Positions 25,252 through 32,924 of a DNA stretch of 64,000 nucleotides are shown here, one piece after another. The first letter of the stretch is position 1; every line of letters begins with the position of its first letter. The notes under the pieces are model-generated. The model had not been told where the DNA came from. It did not search any database and worked only from the letters and a program-made list of their open reading frames with translations. Source of the DNA: Haloferax sp. Q22 (GTDB lineage: Archaea > Halobacteriota > Halobacteria > Halobacteriales > Haloferacaceae). Both the position numbers and the translations under genes were made by a program. Location of the stretch: assembly GCF_001482285.1 (NCBI RefSeq), contig NZ_LOEP01000016.1:248001-312000 (forward strand), in the 5' to 3' direction.

Positions 25252-26103
25252 ATGCTCGTACCCGGCGCATCCTCCCAGGCACTCGCGGCCGCGCTCGCTT
25301 CCGAACTCGGCGAGTCGCTCGCGGCCGTCGAGTACGACCGCTTCCCCGACGGCGAGACGTTGGCCGCGGTCCCCGGCTTCGACGCCGACGCCGCCACCAT
25401 CGTCGCCAGCACCGCCAGCAACGACGCCTACGTCGAACTCCTCCAACTGCAGGACGCGGTCCGCGAGGCCGGTGCGTCCGAAGTCACGACGGTCATCCCG
25501 TACATGGGCTACGCCCGACAAGACAAGGCGTTCGAGGCCGGCCACCCGATTTCGGCCCGCGCGGTCGCCCGCGCCGTGAGCACGACGACCGACCGCGTCG
25601 TGCTCGTCAACCCCCACGAGGACGCCGTCGCCGACTTCTTCGACGTGCCCGTCGACATCGTCGACGCCGCCGGGCGACTCGCCGAACCGCTCCCCGAACT
25701 CGACGAACCGCTGTTCCTGTCACCGGACTCGGGAGCCATCGGCATCGCAGAGACCGTCCGCGACGCCTACGGCGAGGGCGAGACCGACTACTTCGAGAAG
25801 GTGCGCCACTCCGGGACCGACGTGGAAATCACGCCGAGTGACGCCGACTTCGAGGGCCGCGACGTGGTCATCACCGACGACATCATCGCCACCGGGTCGA
25901 CCATGAGCGAGGCCGTGACCGTCCTCGCCGACGGCGGCGCAAAGCGCGTCTTCTGTGCGACCGTCCACCCGCTTCTCGCCCGCAACGCCCGCACGAAACT
26001 CGCACGCGCCGGTATCGAACGCGTCGTCGGCACCGACACCATCGAGCGCGACGTGAGCGAGGTGTCCGTCGCGCCCGCCGTCGCCGACGAACTCGAACGG
26101 TAA
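25252..26103 (+). CDS. prs: Ribose-phosphate pyrophosphokinase (PRPP synthetase), archaeal short type
   Basis: The protein has 283 residues. The two Pribosyltran halves are seen: YDRFPDGETLAAV at the N-terminus, IPYMGYARQDKAFEAGHPIS (ATP flexible loop with Arg/Lys), NPHEDAVADFF, and the PRPP loop DVVITDDIIATGSTM. It makes PRPP from ribose 5-phosphate and ATP for nucleotide, His and Trp synthesis. It is shorter than the bacterial enzyme (about 315), as in other archaea. The C-terminal KVRHSGTDVEITP hairpin is present. rpiA at the other end of the window supplies its substrate. Confidence 0.93.
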   Translation: MLVPGASSQALAAALASELGESLAAVEYDRFPDGETLAAVPGFDADAATIVASTASNDAYVELLQLQDAVREAGASEVTTVIPYMGYARQDKAFEAGHPISARAVARAVSTTTDRVVLVNPHEDAVADFFDVPVDIVDAAGRLAEPLPELDEPLFLSPDSGAIGIAETVRDAYGEGETDYFEKVRHSGTDVEITPSDADFEGRDVVITDDIIATGSTMSEAVTVLADGGAKRVFCATVHPLLARNARTKLARAGIERVVGTDTIERDVSEVSVAPAVADELER

Positions 26104-26157
26104 CAGACCACACAGTCTCTCGAAACGGTTTTCCCAGTCCCCGTATCTCGGAGTAAC

Positions 26158-26388
26158 ATGGGACGCTACGGAGACATCGATTACCCGCGGATGACCAAGA
26201 CCGGCCTCGGACTGGGGCTCGCGCTGTTCCTGTTCGGCGCTGTCGGCGCGAAAGTCGCCCTCGCCATGAGCGGCGGTTCCATCCCCGGTTGGGAGCGCAC
26301 GCTGTTTTTCGACGCCGAGTGGATCGGCATCGCACTGGTCCTGTTCTCGCCGATTATCTTCGGCATCGTGCTCCCCCTGACGGAGTAG
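26158..26388 (+). CDS. Small two-helix membrane protein, haloarchaeal
   Basis: The protein has 76 residues, starting MGRYGDIDYPRMTKTGL. It has two membrane helices: GLGLALFLFGAVGAKVALAM and WIGIALVLFSPIIFGIVLPL. The next gene begins immediately after its stop codon (TAG-ATG), so both are cotranscribed with a UDG-family protein. I believe it is a conserved haloarchaeal family, but I know no function. Confidence 0.75.
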   Translation: MGRYGDIDYPRMTKTGLGLGLALFLFGAVGAKVALAMSGGSIPGWERTLFFDAEWIGIALVLFSPIIFGIVLPLTE

Positions 26389-27018
26389 ATGGCCGACGCC
26401 GACCCGCGGTTCCCTGACGACGACGAGACGCTTGTCCTCAAGTCCGACTGCGCGCGCTGTCCGGCGCTCGTCGAGTGCCGAAACCGCATCTCGTGGGGCG
26501 TCGGCCCCGACGACGCGACTGTGATGGTCGTCGGCGAAGCGCCGGGCGCGGGCAACCCCGACGCCGACCGCTGGCGGGGCGGCAACTGGACCGGAATGTC
26601 CTACACGGCCCGGCACTCGGGCCGCCGTATCCGCGAGACGATGGCCGTCGTCGGCTACGAGTCGGGCGTCTTCTACACGAACGCCGTCAAGTGCTTTCCC
26701 TCGGACGGCGAGGGGTCGAACCGCGCGCCCACCGCCGCCGAAAAGGCGAACTGCCGCGACCACCTCGTCGCCGAACTCGAAGCCGTCGACCCCGACGTGG
26801 TGGTCCCGACCGGCCGCCACGCGACCGAAAGCGTTCTCGCGCTCGACGACGCCTCGCTGGACGGCTTCCTCGATACCGTCCTCGAACCCGTCGAGAGCGA
26901 GCGGTTCGGCTACACCGTGGTCCCGCTTTTACACCCCTCCTACCGCGACGTGTGGCTCTCCCGACTCGGCTACGAGTTAGACGAGTATCTGGCCGACTTG
27001 GAGTCGATTCTCCCCTAA
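26389..27018 (+). CDS. Uracil-DNA glycosylase-superfamily protein with Fe-S cysteines
   Basis: The protein has 209 residues. Cys21-x2-Cys24 near the start (SDCARCPALVEC) and two more cysteines in NAVKCFPSDGEG and KANCRDH fit the [4Fe-4S] site of family 4/5 glycosylases. Motif 1 is GEAPGAGNPD and motif 2 is LLHPSYRDV. Typical family 4 enzymes have GEAPG.NED and HPS/HPA, so catalysis of uracil removal is plausible, but the motif 1 Asp placement differs slightly and the substrate could differ. It overlaps no gene but directly abuts the small membrane protein gene. Confidence 0.88.
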   Translation: MADADPRFPDDDETLVLKSDCARCPALVECRNRISWGVGPDDATVMVVGEAPGAGNPDADRWRGGNWTGMSYTARHSGRRIRETMAVVGYESGVFYTNAVKCFPSDGEGSNRAPTAAEKANCRDHLVAELEAVDPDVVVPTGRHATESVLALDDASLDGFLDTVLEPVESERFGYTVVPLLHPSYRDVWLSRLGYELDEYLADLESILP

Positions 27019-27126
27019 ATCCGCCGCGTCGCCGACGCGGACCGCGACGACCGCCAACTGCACCGACCGCGCCGCTCGACACCCCACATATTCATGGCCG
27101 AGGGTTGACATAGTTCGACCACACCG

Positions 27127-27351
27127 ATGCTCGGCGACCTCATCGCGGACCTGATTCTCGAAGTCGTCTTCCGTCCCATCCTGAAGGCGATGGACCTGTT
27201 CGTCGCCGGCGTCAAGAAGCGACTGACGCGCCTTCGAGCGCGGGTCGGCGGTGAGCGCGCTGACGATGGAACCCGAGGCGACGAGGACGAGGAGAGGGAC
27301 CGAATCTACAGCGACGCCGGCGACCGCGAACGGTCCGCGGAGCGGTACTGA
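27127..27351 (+). CDS. Small amphipathic/charged protein, unknown
   Basis: The protein has 74 residues. The first half is hydrophobic-amphipathic (MLGDLIADLILEVVFRPILK, then AMDLFVAG) and turns basic (VKKRLTRLRARVGG). The second half is an Asp/Glu/Arg-rich tail. It may be a membrane-surface protein. A TATA-like box (GTTGACATAG around 27107) is weak. No family recognised. The next gene (HIT) starts 60 nt later. Confidence 0.55.
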   Translation: MLGDLIADLILEVVFRPILKAMDLFVAGVKKRLTRLRARVGGERADDGTRGDEDEERDRIYSDAGDRERSAERY

Positions 27352-27411
27352 TACGACCCTGACGCCGAACCGGTCCGAACTTTCTTTTCCTCGCCAATCG
27401 ACGTGCCACGT

Positions 27412-27828
27412 ATGTCCGACTGCATCTTCTGCGCCATCGTCGACGGCGACATCCCCGGCCGAATCGTCCACGAGACCGACCACTCGCTTGCGTTCCTCGA
27501 CGCCAACCCGCTCGCGCCCGGCCACACGCTCGTCGTTCCGAAGGAGCACCACGCCCGACTCGACGAGGTGCCGGCCGACGCGGCCGCCGACCTCTTCGCC
27601 GCCGTGAACGACCTCGTCCCGCGCGTCGAGGCGGGCGTCGACGCCGACGCGACGAACATCGGCATCAACAACGGCCCCGCCGCCGGCCAGGAAGTCGACC
27701 ACGTCCACGTCCACATCGTCCCGCGGTTCGAGGGCGACGGCGGCAGTCCCATCCACGCCGTCGCGGGCGAGCGACCCGACCTCTCCGACGAGGAACTTGC
27801 CGACATCGAGGCGGCCATCTCGGGCTAA
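27412..27828 (+). CDS. HIT-family nucleotide hydrolase
   Basis: The protein has 138 residues from the ATG at 27412 (a start three codons earlier is less likely). It begins with SDCIFCAIVDGDIPGRIVHE, the HIT/zinc start with CxxC. HTLVVPKEHHARLDE follows, and the catalytic triad motif HVHVHIVPRF (His-x-His-x-His) is complete. HIT (Hint/PKCI-type) proteins split adenosine phosphoramidates or dinucleoside polyphosphates. The length is typical. A TTTCTTTTCC stretch just upstream may be the promoter. Confidence 0.94.
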   Translation: MSDCIFCAIVDGDIPGRIVHETDHSLAFLDANPLAPGHTLVVPKEHHARLDEVPADAAADLFAAVNDLVPRVEAGVDADATNIGINNGPAAGQEVDHVHVHIVPRFEGDGGSPIHAVAGERPDLSDEELADIEAAISG

Positions 27829-27915
27829 CTCGGGTCTCGTTCCAGCCGACTCTCCTTCTCTCCGCCAATCGTGTCGACATAAACACACATAGGGCCGCCG
27901 CGAGTACCGGCTGTC

Positions 27916-28731
27916 GTGACAGTCCTCCAATCGTTTCGGACGGCCCTCCGAATCGTCACCGAGACGCCGGTGCTCGTCGCGTTCGCCCTCGCGTTCGGGC
28001 TCATCGGCGCGTTGAACAGCGCCTCCGGTCCAACCGGTGCCGTCGGCTCGCTCCTCCAACTCCTCGCTGTGCCGGCGCTCATCGGCGCGTTCTACACCGT
28101 CGCCGACGGCGCGCGCCCCGGTTCTGACACCGACCTGCGCGCGTCCACCGCGGCACAGCGCTACTACGTCAGCCTGTTCGGCGCGACGCTCCTCGCCGGC
28201 CTCGTCGTGGTCGTCGTCGCGATGGTCGTCGGCGGCGGCGTCCTCGGCTACATCGGGTTCGACCGATTCAACGCGGTGCTGAACGGCTCCGCGAGCCTCA
28301 CGCTCGTCGAACTCGGGGCGCTCGGCGTGGCCGGCGTCACCATGGTAGCCGTCATCTACATCTTCACGTTCTTCGACACCGCCGTCGTCCTCGACGGGAA
28401 GACCGCGGGCGGGTCGCTCAGCCGCAGCGTCGACTTCGTCTTCGGCAACCTCCGGCACGTCGTCGGCTACGCGGTCGTCGCGACCGCCGTGACCTCGGTC
28501 GTCGACCTGCCGGTCCTCTGGCTCGTCAGCCTCGATGGGGCGACCACCGTCGCCGGCGCGGTGACGGCGTTCCAAGCGCCGATGTCGGCGGTCGATATCG
28601 CCGTCGTGGCCGTCGGCTCGACGGCCACCACGCTCGTCGGGCGAACCTACAAGGTCTGTTTCTACCGGGCCTGTACGGACGCCGTGCCGGGGTCTGACCC
28701 TGAAGCGGCCGACGACGAGTGGTCGGTCTAG
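27916..28731 (+). CDS. Polytopic membrane protein, haloarchaeal, unknown
   Basis: The protein has 271 residues from a GTG. It has about six membrane helices, e.g. VLVAFALAFGLIGALN, LLAGLVVVVVAMVVGGGVLG, ALGVAGVTMVAVIYIFTFFD and VVGYAVVATAVTSVVDLPVL. The segment FDTAVVLDGKTAGGSLSRSVDF between helices is common in the DUF4013/DUF7847-like membrane proteins. No charged transport site is visible. It stands alone, with a TATA-like box (ATAAACACAC) near 27879. Confidence 0.75.
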   Translation: MTVLQSFRTALRIVTETPVLVAFALAFGLIGALNSASGPTGAVGSLLQLLAVPALIGAFYTVADGARPGSDTDLRASTAAQRYYVSLFGATLLAGLVVVVVAMVVGGGVLGYIGFDRFNAVLNGSASLTLVELGALGVAGVTMVAVIYIFTFFDTAVVLDGKTAGGSLSRSVDFVFGNLRHVVGYAVVATAVTSVVDLPVLWLVSLDGATTVAGAVTAFQAPMSAVDIAVVAVGSTATTLVGRTYKVCFYRACTDAVPGSDPEAADDEWSV

Positions 28732-28839
28732 CCCCACCGCCGGCCGTCAAAATCATCTCTGTGAGCTGAATAGTATCGTCCGGCGACACCAATTCCGGCC
28801 GACCGAAGCTATTAATTCGAGAACCCGACCAGTCGCGGT

Positions 28840-29586
28840 ATGCCGATTCCCCCCAGAACCACCGCGCTCGTCGGCGTCGCCGGCGGCGCGGGGACGACCC
28901 GACTGACGCTCGAACTCGCCGCGGCGCTCGCGAGCGACGGCCGCGACGTGGCGGTCCTCGACGCGGCGTTCGCCACGCAGGGGCTCTCGGACTACGTCTC
29001 GGGAGCGCTCGACCCTGACGCGACGTCGCTCGTCACCGACGCAGCGGACGTGCCGCTGGAGTCGGGGCTGGTAGACTTCGAAACCGACACCGAGGGACGC
29101 GTCGCTGTCTGCCCCGCCGCGGCCCCGTTCGAGCGACTCGCGCGGGCGATGACCCCTGATGCCGCGCGGGCGTTCGAGGGTCGCATCGCCGAGGCCGCCG
29201 ACAGCTTCGACCACGTGCTCGTCGACGCGCCGCTCCTCGCGTCGAATCAGACCGTCGCCGCCGCCGCGGCGTGCGACCGCGTCGCGCTCGTCGCGCCCGC
29301 CACGGACCGCGGTGCCGACGCCGTCGGTCGGCTCAGCGCTCGGGCCGCCGACATCGGTGCTGACATCGATGCGGTCGTCTCCACGTTCGGCGCGCTCGGC
29401 GACGCGGACGTGGTCGTTCCCGAGACCGAGGCGAACGACATCGCTGACGCGCCGGCGTGCCGCGACGACGCCGACCTCGCGGCGGGCGTCGCCGCGGTCG
29501 CGGAGGTCCTCCTCGACGTGGAACTCGATTCGGTGACGGCCGCCGGCGGCGTGCTCACCTCGGTCGGCGAGTACATCCGTCGCTGA
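28840..29586 (+). CDS. ParA/MinD-like protein with a defective Walker A motif
   Basis: The protein has 248 residues. The fold markers of the ParA/MinD family are present: a first strand followed by VAGGAGTTRLTLELAAALAS, then DVAVLDAAFATQGLSDYVSG, then FDHVLVDAPLLASNQTVAAA and RVALVAPATDRGADAVGRL. In the P-loop the sequence is GGAGTT (residues 15-20), so both the signature Lys and the phosphate-binding Lys of KGGxGKT are missing. ATP hydrolysis is therefore unlikely; nucleotide binding or a dimeric scaffold role remains possible. A TATA-like ATTAATT lies at 28811-28817. A second, intact MinD-like gene lies 2 kb downstream. Confidence 0.8.
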   Translation: MPIPPRTTALVGVAGGAGTTRLTLELAAALASDGRDVAVLDAAFATQGLSDYVSGALDPDATSLVTDAADVPLESGLVDFETDTEGRVAVCPAAAPFERLARAMTPDAARAFEGRIAEAADSFDHVLVDAPLLASNQTVAAAAACDRVALVAPATDRGADAVGRLSARAADIGADIDAVVSTFGALGDADVVVPETEANDIADAPACRDDADLAAGVAAVAEVLLDVELDSVTAAGGVLTSVGEYIRR

Positions 29587-29688
29587 ATCGCGCGACGCGA
29601 CGAGCGAGTTTCGAGAGAACGGACAGACGGCTGGCGAGCGCCGCCGCTCGCGAGCGTGAAAACGGGAGGTGGGGAGGCGTATCCCGCG

Positions 29689-30210
29689 TCAGAACTGCAT
29701 GTCGGTGACCGAGCTCATGGTCTCGGCCAGCGAGTCGCGCTTCGCGACGGCCGCATCGGTGCGGTCGGTCAGCGCGCCCTCGACGGCTTCGACGAGGGGG
29801 TCGATGGGGTCGTGCGTCTCGACGTACGTCGCGAGTGCGAACTCCGACGGCTCGGCGCCGGTGAGCGCGAGCGCGTCGGCGCGCGAGATTCGTCCGTCGA
29901 TCCAATCGCGGACGATACGTCGCGCCTCGGGTGCGAGGGGAATCACGCCCGCTTCGCCGCAACGGTGCAAGACTTTCGCCGCCGTGACCGGAGCGACGCC
30001 TGCGTCGCTCGCGCTCTCGCCGACTGACGTTCCCGACCCGTGTGCTTCGACAACCCGCTCCGCGGCCGCAGGCGCACAGGGGAGCGCGTCTGCGTGCGCC
30101 TCGAAGCGCTCGCGGAGGGAAACACCGGTGTCGTCGACAGTCGGAACGCAGCGCGAACGCTGCTCAGTCGTCGTCGTCTCTAACGCGGCGGCGATATCCG
30201 ACAGTCCCAT
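29689..30210 (-). CDS. Haloarchaeal HTH-like protein divergent from tfb
   Basis: The protein has 173 residues. Its middle reads like helix-turn-helix: SGTSVGESASDAGVAPVTAA followed by KVLHRCGEAG. The second half is helical (IVRDWIDGRISRADALALTG ... FALATYVETHDP). I think it belongs to a haloarchaea-only DUF family (DUF7858 by memory, unchecked). It faces the TFB gene; the 162 bases between the starts contain two hairpin-forming dyads. A DNA-binding role is inferred from the HTH-like helix pair and this arrangement. Confidence 0.7.
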   Translation of the reverse strand: MGLSDIAAALETTTTEQRSRCVPTVDDTGVSLRERFEAHADALPCAPAAAERVVEAHGSGTSVGESASDAGVAPVTAAKVLHRCGEAGVIPLAPEARRIVRDWIDGRISRADALALTGAEPSEFALATYVETHDPIDPLVEAVEGALTDRTDAAVAKRDSLAETMSSVTDMQF

Positions 30211-30272
30211 CGCTCGGTGGTCCGCGCCTACCGAGTAAAAGCGTTCCTAATCAGTATCAAAATTGAGTCTGT

Positions 30273-30328
30273 AACCTACCGATTACCGGTAGGTTCTAGC
30301 GGCAGTAATCGGGGTTCTACCCCCGATT
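30273..30328. promoter_or_regulatory. Two adjacent inverted repeats upstream of tfb
   Basis: Dyad 1 is AACCTACCG-(ATTAC)-CGGTAGGTT at 30273-30295, with 9-bp arms. Dyad 2 is AATCGGGG-(TTCTAC)-CCCCGATT at 30307-30328, with 8-bp arms. Their centres are about 33-34 bases apart, i.e. roughly three DNA turns, and dyad 2 ends 10 bases before the TATA box of tfb. They are the most ordered non-coding structure in this part and look like operators or as RNA hairpins of the divergent transcript. Confidence 0.55.
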
Positions 30329-30337
30329 CAACCCGTG

Positions 30338-30345
30338 TTTAAATA
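30338..30345 (+). promoter_or_regulatory. TATA box of tfb
   Basis: TTTAAATA centred about 31 nt before the ATG at 30373 matches the haloarchaeal TATA consensus and predicts a start of transcription at or just before the ATG (leaderless mRNA). Confidence 0.65.
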
Positions 30346-30372
30346 CCCGTTCGCGACCGATTTTCAATTGTG

Positions 30373-31239
30373 ATGAGCGAAGCACGTTCCCACCAGGGTT
30401 GCCCAGAATGCGACGGACACCTCGGTTTCGAAGCCGGCGAGACGGTCTGTACCGACTGCGGTCTCGTCGTTTCGGAGTACCGCATCGACCACGGCCCCGA
30501 GTGGCGCTCGTTCGCCGACGACGACCGGAACCCCGCCCGCACCGGCGCGCCGCTCACCCGCTCGCGCCACGACCGCGGGCTGTCGACCGAAATCGGCCGC
30601 TCGACGCGTATCAAGGGCCGCAAGCGCCGGCAGTTCGCCCGCATGCGCCGCCAGCACAACCGCGCTCGCATCTCGACCAAGCGCGAGCGCAATCAGGTGT
30701 ACGCCTTCACCGAGATTCGCCGCGTGACGAGCGCGCTGTCGCTGCCGAACCACATCCGGGACCAGGCGTGCTCGCTGTTCGAGTCCGCCCAGAACGAGGA
30801 CCTCCTGCGCGGGCGCTCGCTCGAAGGGTTCGCCGCGGCCTGCGTCTACGCCGCCTGCCGCGTCGCCGGCGTCTCCCGGAGCGTCGAGGAGGTCTGCGAC
30901 GTGTCGAAGGCCACCGAGGCGGAACACCAAGCGGCCTACGGCGCGCTCAACCGCGACCTCGGCCTCCCCGTCGCGCCCGCCGACCCGACCGAGTACCTGC
31001 CGCGGTTCGCGACCAAACTCGACCTCGACAGCGACACCGAGCGCCGGGCGCGCGAGTACGTCGCCGAAGCCCGCGACGAGGGCGTCGTGGGCGGCAAGAA
31101 TCCCTGCGGCGTCGCCGCGGCGTGTCTCTACACCGCGGCTCGCGACCGCGGCGAGGACTGCACGCAGGCCGAGGCCGCCGACGTGGCCGACGTGACGCCC
31201 GTGACGCTCCGCAAGACGTACGTGGCGCTCCGCGAGTGA
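30373..31239 (+). CDS. tfb: Transcription initiation factor TFB
   Basis: The protein has 288 residues from the ATG at 30373; the GTG directly before it could add one residue. The zinc ribbon uses Cys10, Cys13, Cys26 and Cys29 (CPECDGHL ... CTDCG). The B-reader/linker region (GPEWRSFADDDRNPARTGAP) is followed by two cyclin folds at about 95-185 and 190-285, each with the C/A-C-L-Y-A pattern (EGFAAACVYAACRVAGVSRS, CGVAAACLYTAARDRGE). TFB bridges TBP-DNA and RNA polymerase. It is slightly shorter than the main TFBs (about 320), which suggests one of the several specialised TFBs of haloarchaea. The linker between ribbon and core is unusually Arg-rich. Confidence 0.95.
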   Translation: MSEARSHQGCPECDGHLGFEAGETVCTDCGLVVSEYRIDHGPEWRSFADDDRNPARTGAPLTRSRHDRGLSTEIGRSTRIKGRKRRQFARMRRQHNRARISTKRERNQVYAFTEIRRVTSALSLPNHIRDQACSLFESAQNEDLLRGRSLEGFAAACVYAACRVAGVSRSVEEVCDVSKATEAEHQAAYGALNRDLGLPVAPADPTEYLPRFATKLDLDSDTERRAREYVAEARDEGVVGGKNPCGVAAACLYTAARDRGEDCTQAEAADVADVTPVTLRKTYVALRE

Positions 31240-31344
31240 GCCGACACCGACAGGCGACGGGACTCGCTAACTGAGACGACGGCGAACGAGACGCGAGAAT
31301 CGAACTACGAACCACACGAACGGACCGAAAACGAGACGACGTTT

Positions 31345-32007
31345 CTACCGACCGCTTACGCGGACCGCGTCCGCGAGTTCCCGAATCCGAGTACTGGGAA
31401 GGCTCTTCGGCGACGACGCGACGACCGGCTCGAACCGCTCGACCGCCTCGGACAGTCGAGAGTCCGCGGGGACTGCCGTCGCCGGCGCGCCGAGCACGTC
31501 GGCGAAGGCGTCGAGCGGCACCTCGTCGACGACGCGGTTGACCGCGACGGCGGCGAGCCCACAGTCGAGTTCGCGCGCCAGCTCGCGGGTCCGCACCGCG
31601 TCGGCCAGTGCGTACCCCTTCGGTGACGCGACGACGAGGCAGGCGTCGGCGACGGTGAGCGGGACGCCGGCGTCGGCGCGCATCCCCGCGGGACAGTCCA
31701 CGACCACGTCGCCGTAGGCCGCTTCGACCGCGTGAAGCGCGTCGGCGAGGAGGCGCACGTCGGCCGCCCGCGCACCGGCGAGCGTCCGCCCGCACGGGAG
31801 AATCGAGACCGGGCCGCCCGAGCGGACGGCTTCGAGCGGATCCGCGCGCCCCGCGAGCACGTCGTGGAGATCTGGGCCGGGCGCGTACGGGAGGTTCGCC
31901 ATCCCGAGGTCGGCGTCCACGACGACCGCGCCTAGCTCCGCCGCGAGTTCGAACGACAGGGTCGATTTCCCGACGCCGCCCTTCCCGGAGACGACCGCGA
32001 GAATCAC
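31345..32007 (-). CDS. MinD/ParA-family P-loop ATPase
   Basis: The protein has 220 residues. The deviant Walker A box SGKGGVGKST is at the N-terminus (signature Lys9, catalytic-loop Lys14). Next come VVVDADLGMANLPY (switch I/A' region), DVVVDCPAGMRADAG (Walker B with the D-x-P/A form) and ACLVVASPKGYALADAVR. It lacks the C-terminal amphipathic helix of MinD that binds membrane. The ATG overlaps the TGA of the upstream gene by 4 bases (positions 32004-32007), so it is the distal gene of a coupled operon. MinD-like ATPases place chromosomes, chemoreceptors or motility machinery in the cell; the partner here should be the neighbouring unknown proteins. Confidence 0.92.
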   Translation of the reverse strand: MILAVVSGKGGVGKSTLSFELAAELGAVVVDADLGMANLPYAPGPDLHDVLAGRADPLEAVRSGGPVSILPCGRTLAGARAADVRLLADALHAVEAAYGDVVVDCPAGMRADAGVPLTVADACLVVASPKGYALADAVRTRELARELDCGLAAVAVNRVVDEVPLDAFADVLGAPATAVPADSRLSEAVERFEPVVASSPKSLPSTRIRELADAVRVSGR

Positions 32008-32873
32008 GCGAGCCTCCGGAGCGCGTCCACGTCGGGGTCGGCGTCGGCCGCGCGGTCCGCGAGCGCCGTCGCGCGCGCCGCCAGTTGACGAAGGCGCTCG
32101 CGGTCCGAATCGAGCGATTCGAGCGCCTCGACGCCGGCATCGGCCTCCGAGAGCGTCGCCGCGGCGTCCGCGACCGACGCGCCGTCCAATCGCTCGGCGA
32201 GGTCGATGCGACGCTCGAGCGCTGTGAGCGGACCCAGCGGCTCCGGCGGCTCCGCTTCGAGTGACTGCTCAGTCTCGTGACCACGCTCTACGGGGCACCC
32301 GACCGCCGCCGACACGTCGGCGTCCGTGGGCTGTTCGGACGGTTCGGGACGTTCGGAGCGAGTCCGAGGTGCGGGACTCGGGAGCGGGTCGCGGCGCTCC
32401 CCATCTGACGCGTCGCTCGTCGTGCTGGGTGTCGGTTCGGACGTCTCCGACTCCGGCGTCGTCGTCGGCAGGTCAGAAGCGACGGGAACTGCATCGGCCG
32501 GCGGCCGCGCCGAACCGAGCGTTCGAACCGCATCGTCGGGCGTTGAGCCCGTGGTCCGCTCCGCGCCGTCGGCGCGGCCGAGCGCGCTCACGTCGACCGC
32601 GCGGTCGGGGAGGTCTCGAACCCCCGGAGAGCCGGCCGTCGGTGACGGAGAGACAGCGTAGCCGAGCGCGACCGTCGAGCCCGCGGGGACGACACCTTCG
32701 AACCCGTCATCGTCCCAGCCGGCTTCGGGAACGCCGGCGCGACGCGGCGGCAGCACCGACCCGTCGAGTCGGTTGCGAAGCCTGACGCGACGGTCGACCG
32801 GTGCGTCGTTGTGGACTCGGACCGAGACGAGGGCAACACCGTCGTCTACGGTCACGTCGATATCGGAGTGCAT
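32004..32873 (-). CDS. Haloarchaeal operon protein with N-terminal beta domain and long disordered linker
   Basis: The protein has 289 residues. Residues 1-85 read as a beta-sandwich-like domain (DIDVTVDDGVALVSVRVHND, VRLRNRLDGSVLPP, GSTVALGYAVS). Residues about 90-205 are Pro/Ser/Thr/Asp-rich and disordered. Residues about 212-289 are helical (LTALERRIDLAERLDGASVA ... LRQLAARATALADRAADADP) and probably bind a partner. No enzyme motif. Its end overlaps the MinD-like gene start by four bases. I believe it is one of a set of haloarchaeal DUF families named from this cluster (numbers near DUF7857, unchecked). Confidence 0.75.
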   Translation of the reverse strand: MHSDIDVTVDDGVALVSVRVHNDAPVDRRVRLRNRLDGSVLPPRRAGVPEAGWDDDGFEGVVPAGSTVALGYAVSPSPTAGSPGVRDLPDRAVDVSALGRADGAERTTGSTPDDAVRTLGSARPPADAVPVASDLPTTTPESETSEPTPSTTSDASDGERRDPLPSPAPRTRSERPEPSEQPTDADVSAAVGCPVERGHETEQSLEAEPPEPLGPLTALERRIDLAERLDGASVADAAATLSEADAGVEALESLDSDRERLRQLAARATALADRAADADPDVDALRRLA

Positions 32874-32924
32874 GGCGGGGCTGGCCGCCGCTTCGTATAT
32901 AAATCAACGCCCGACGTGGCTCGC

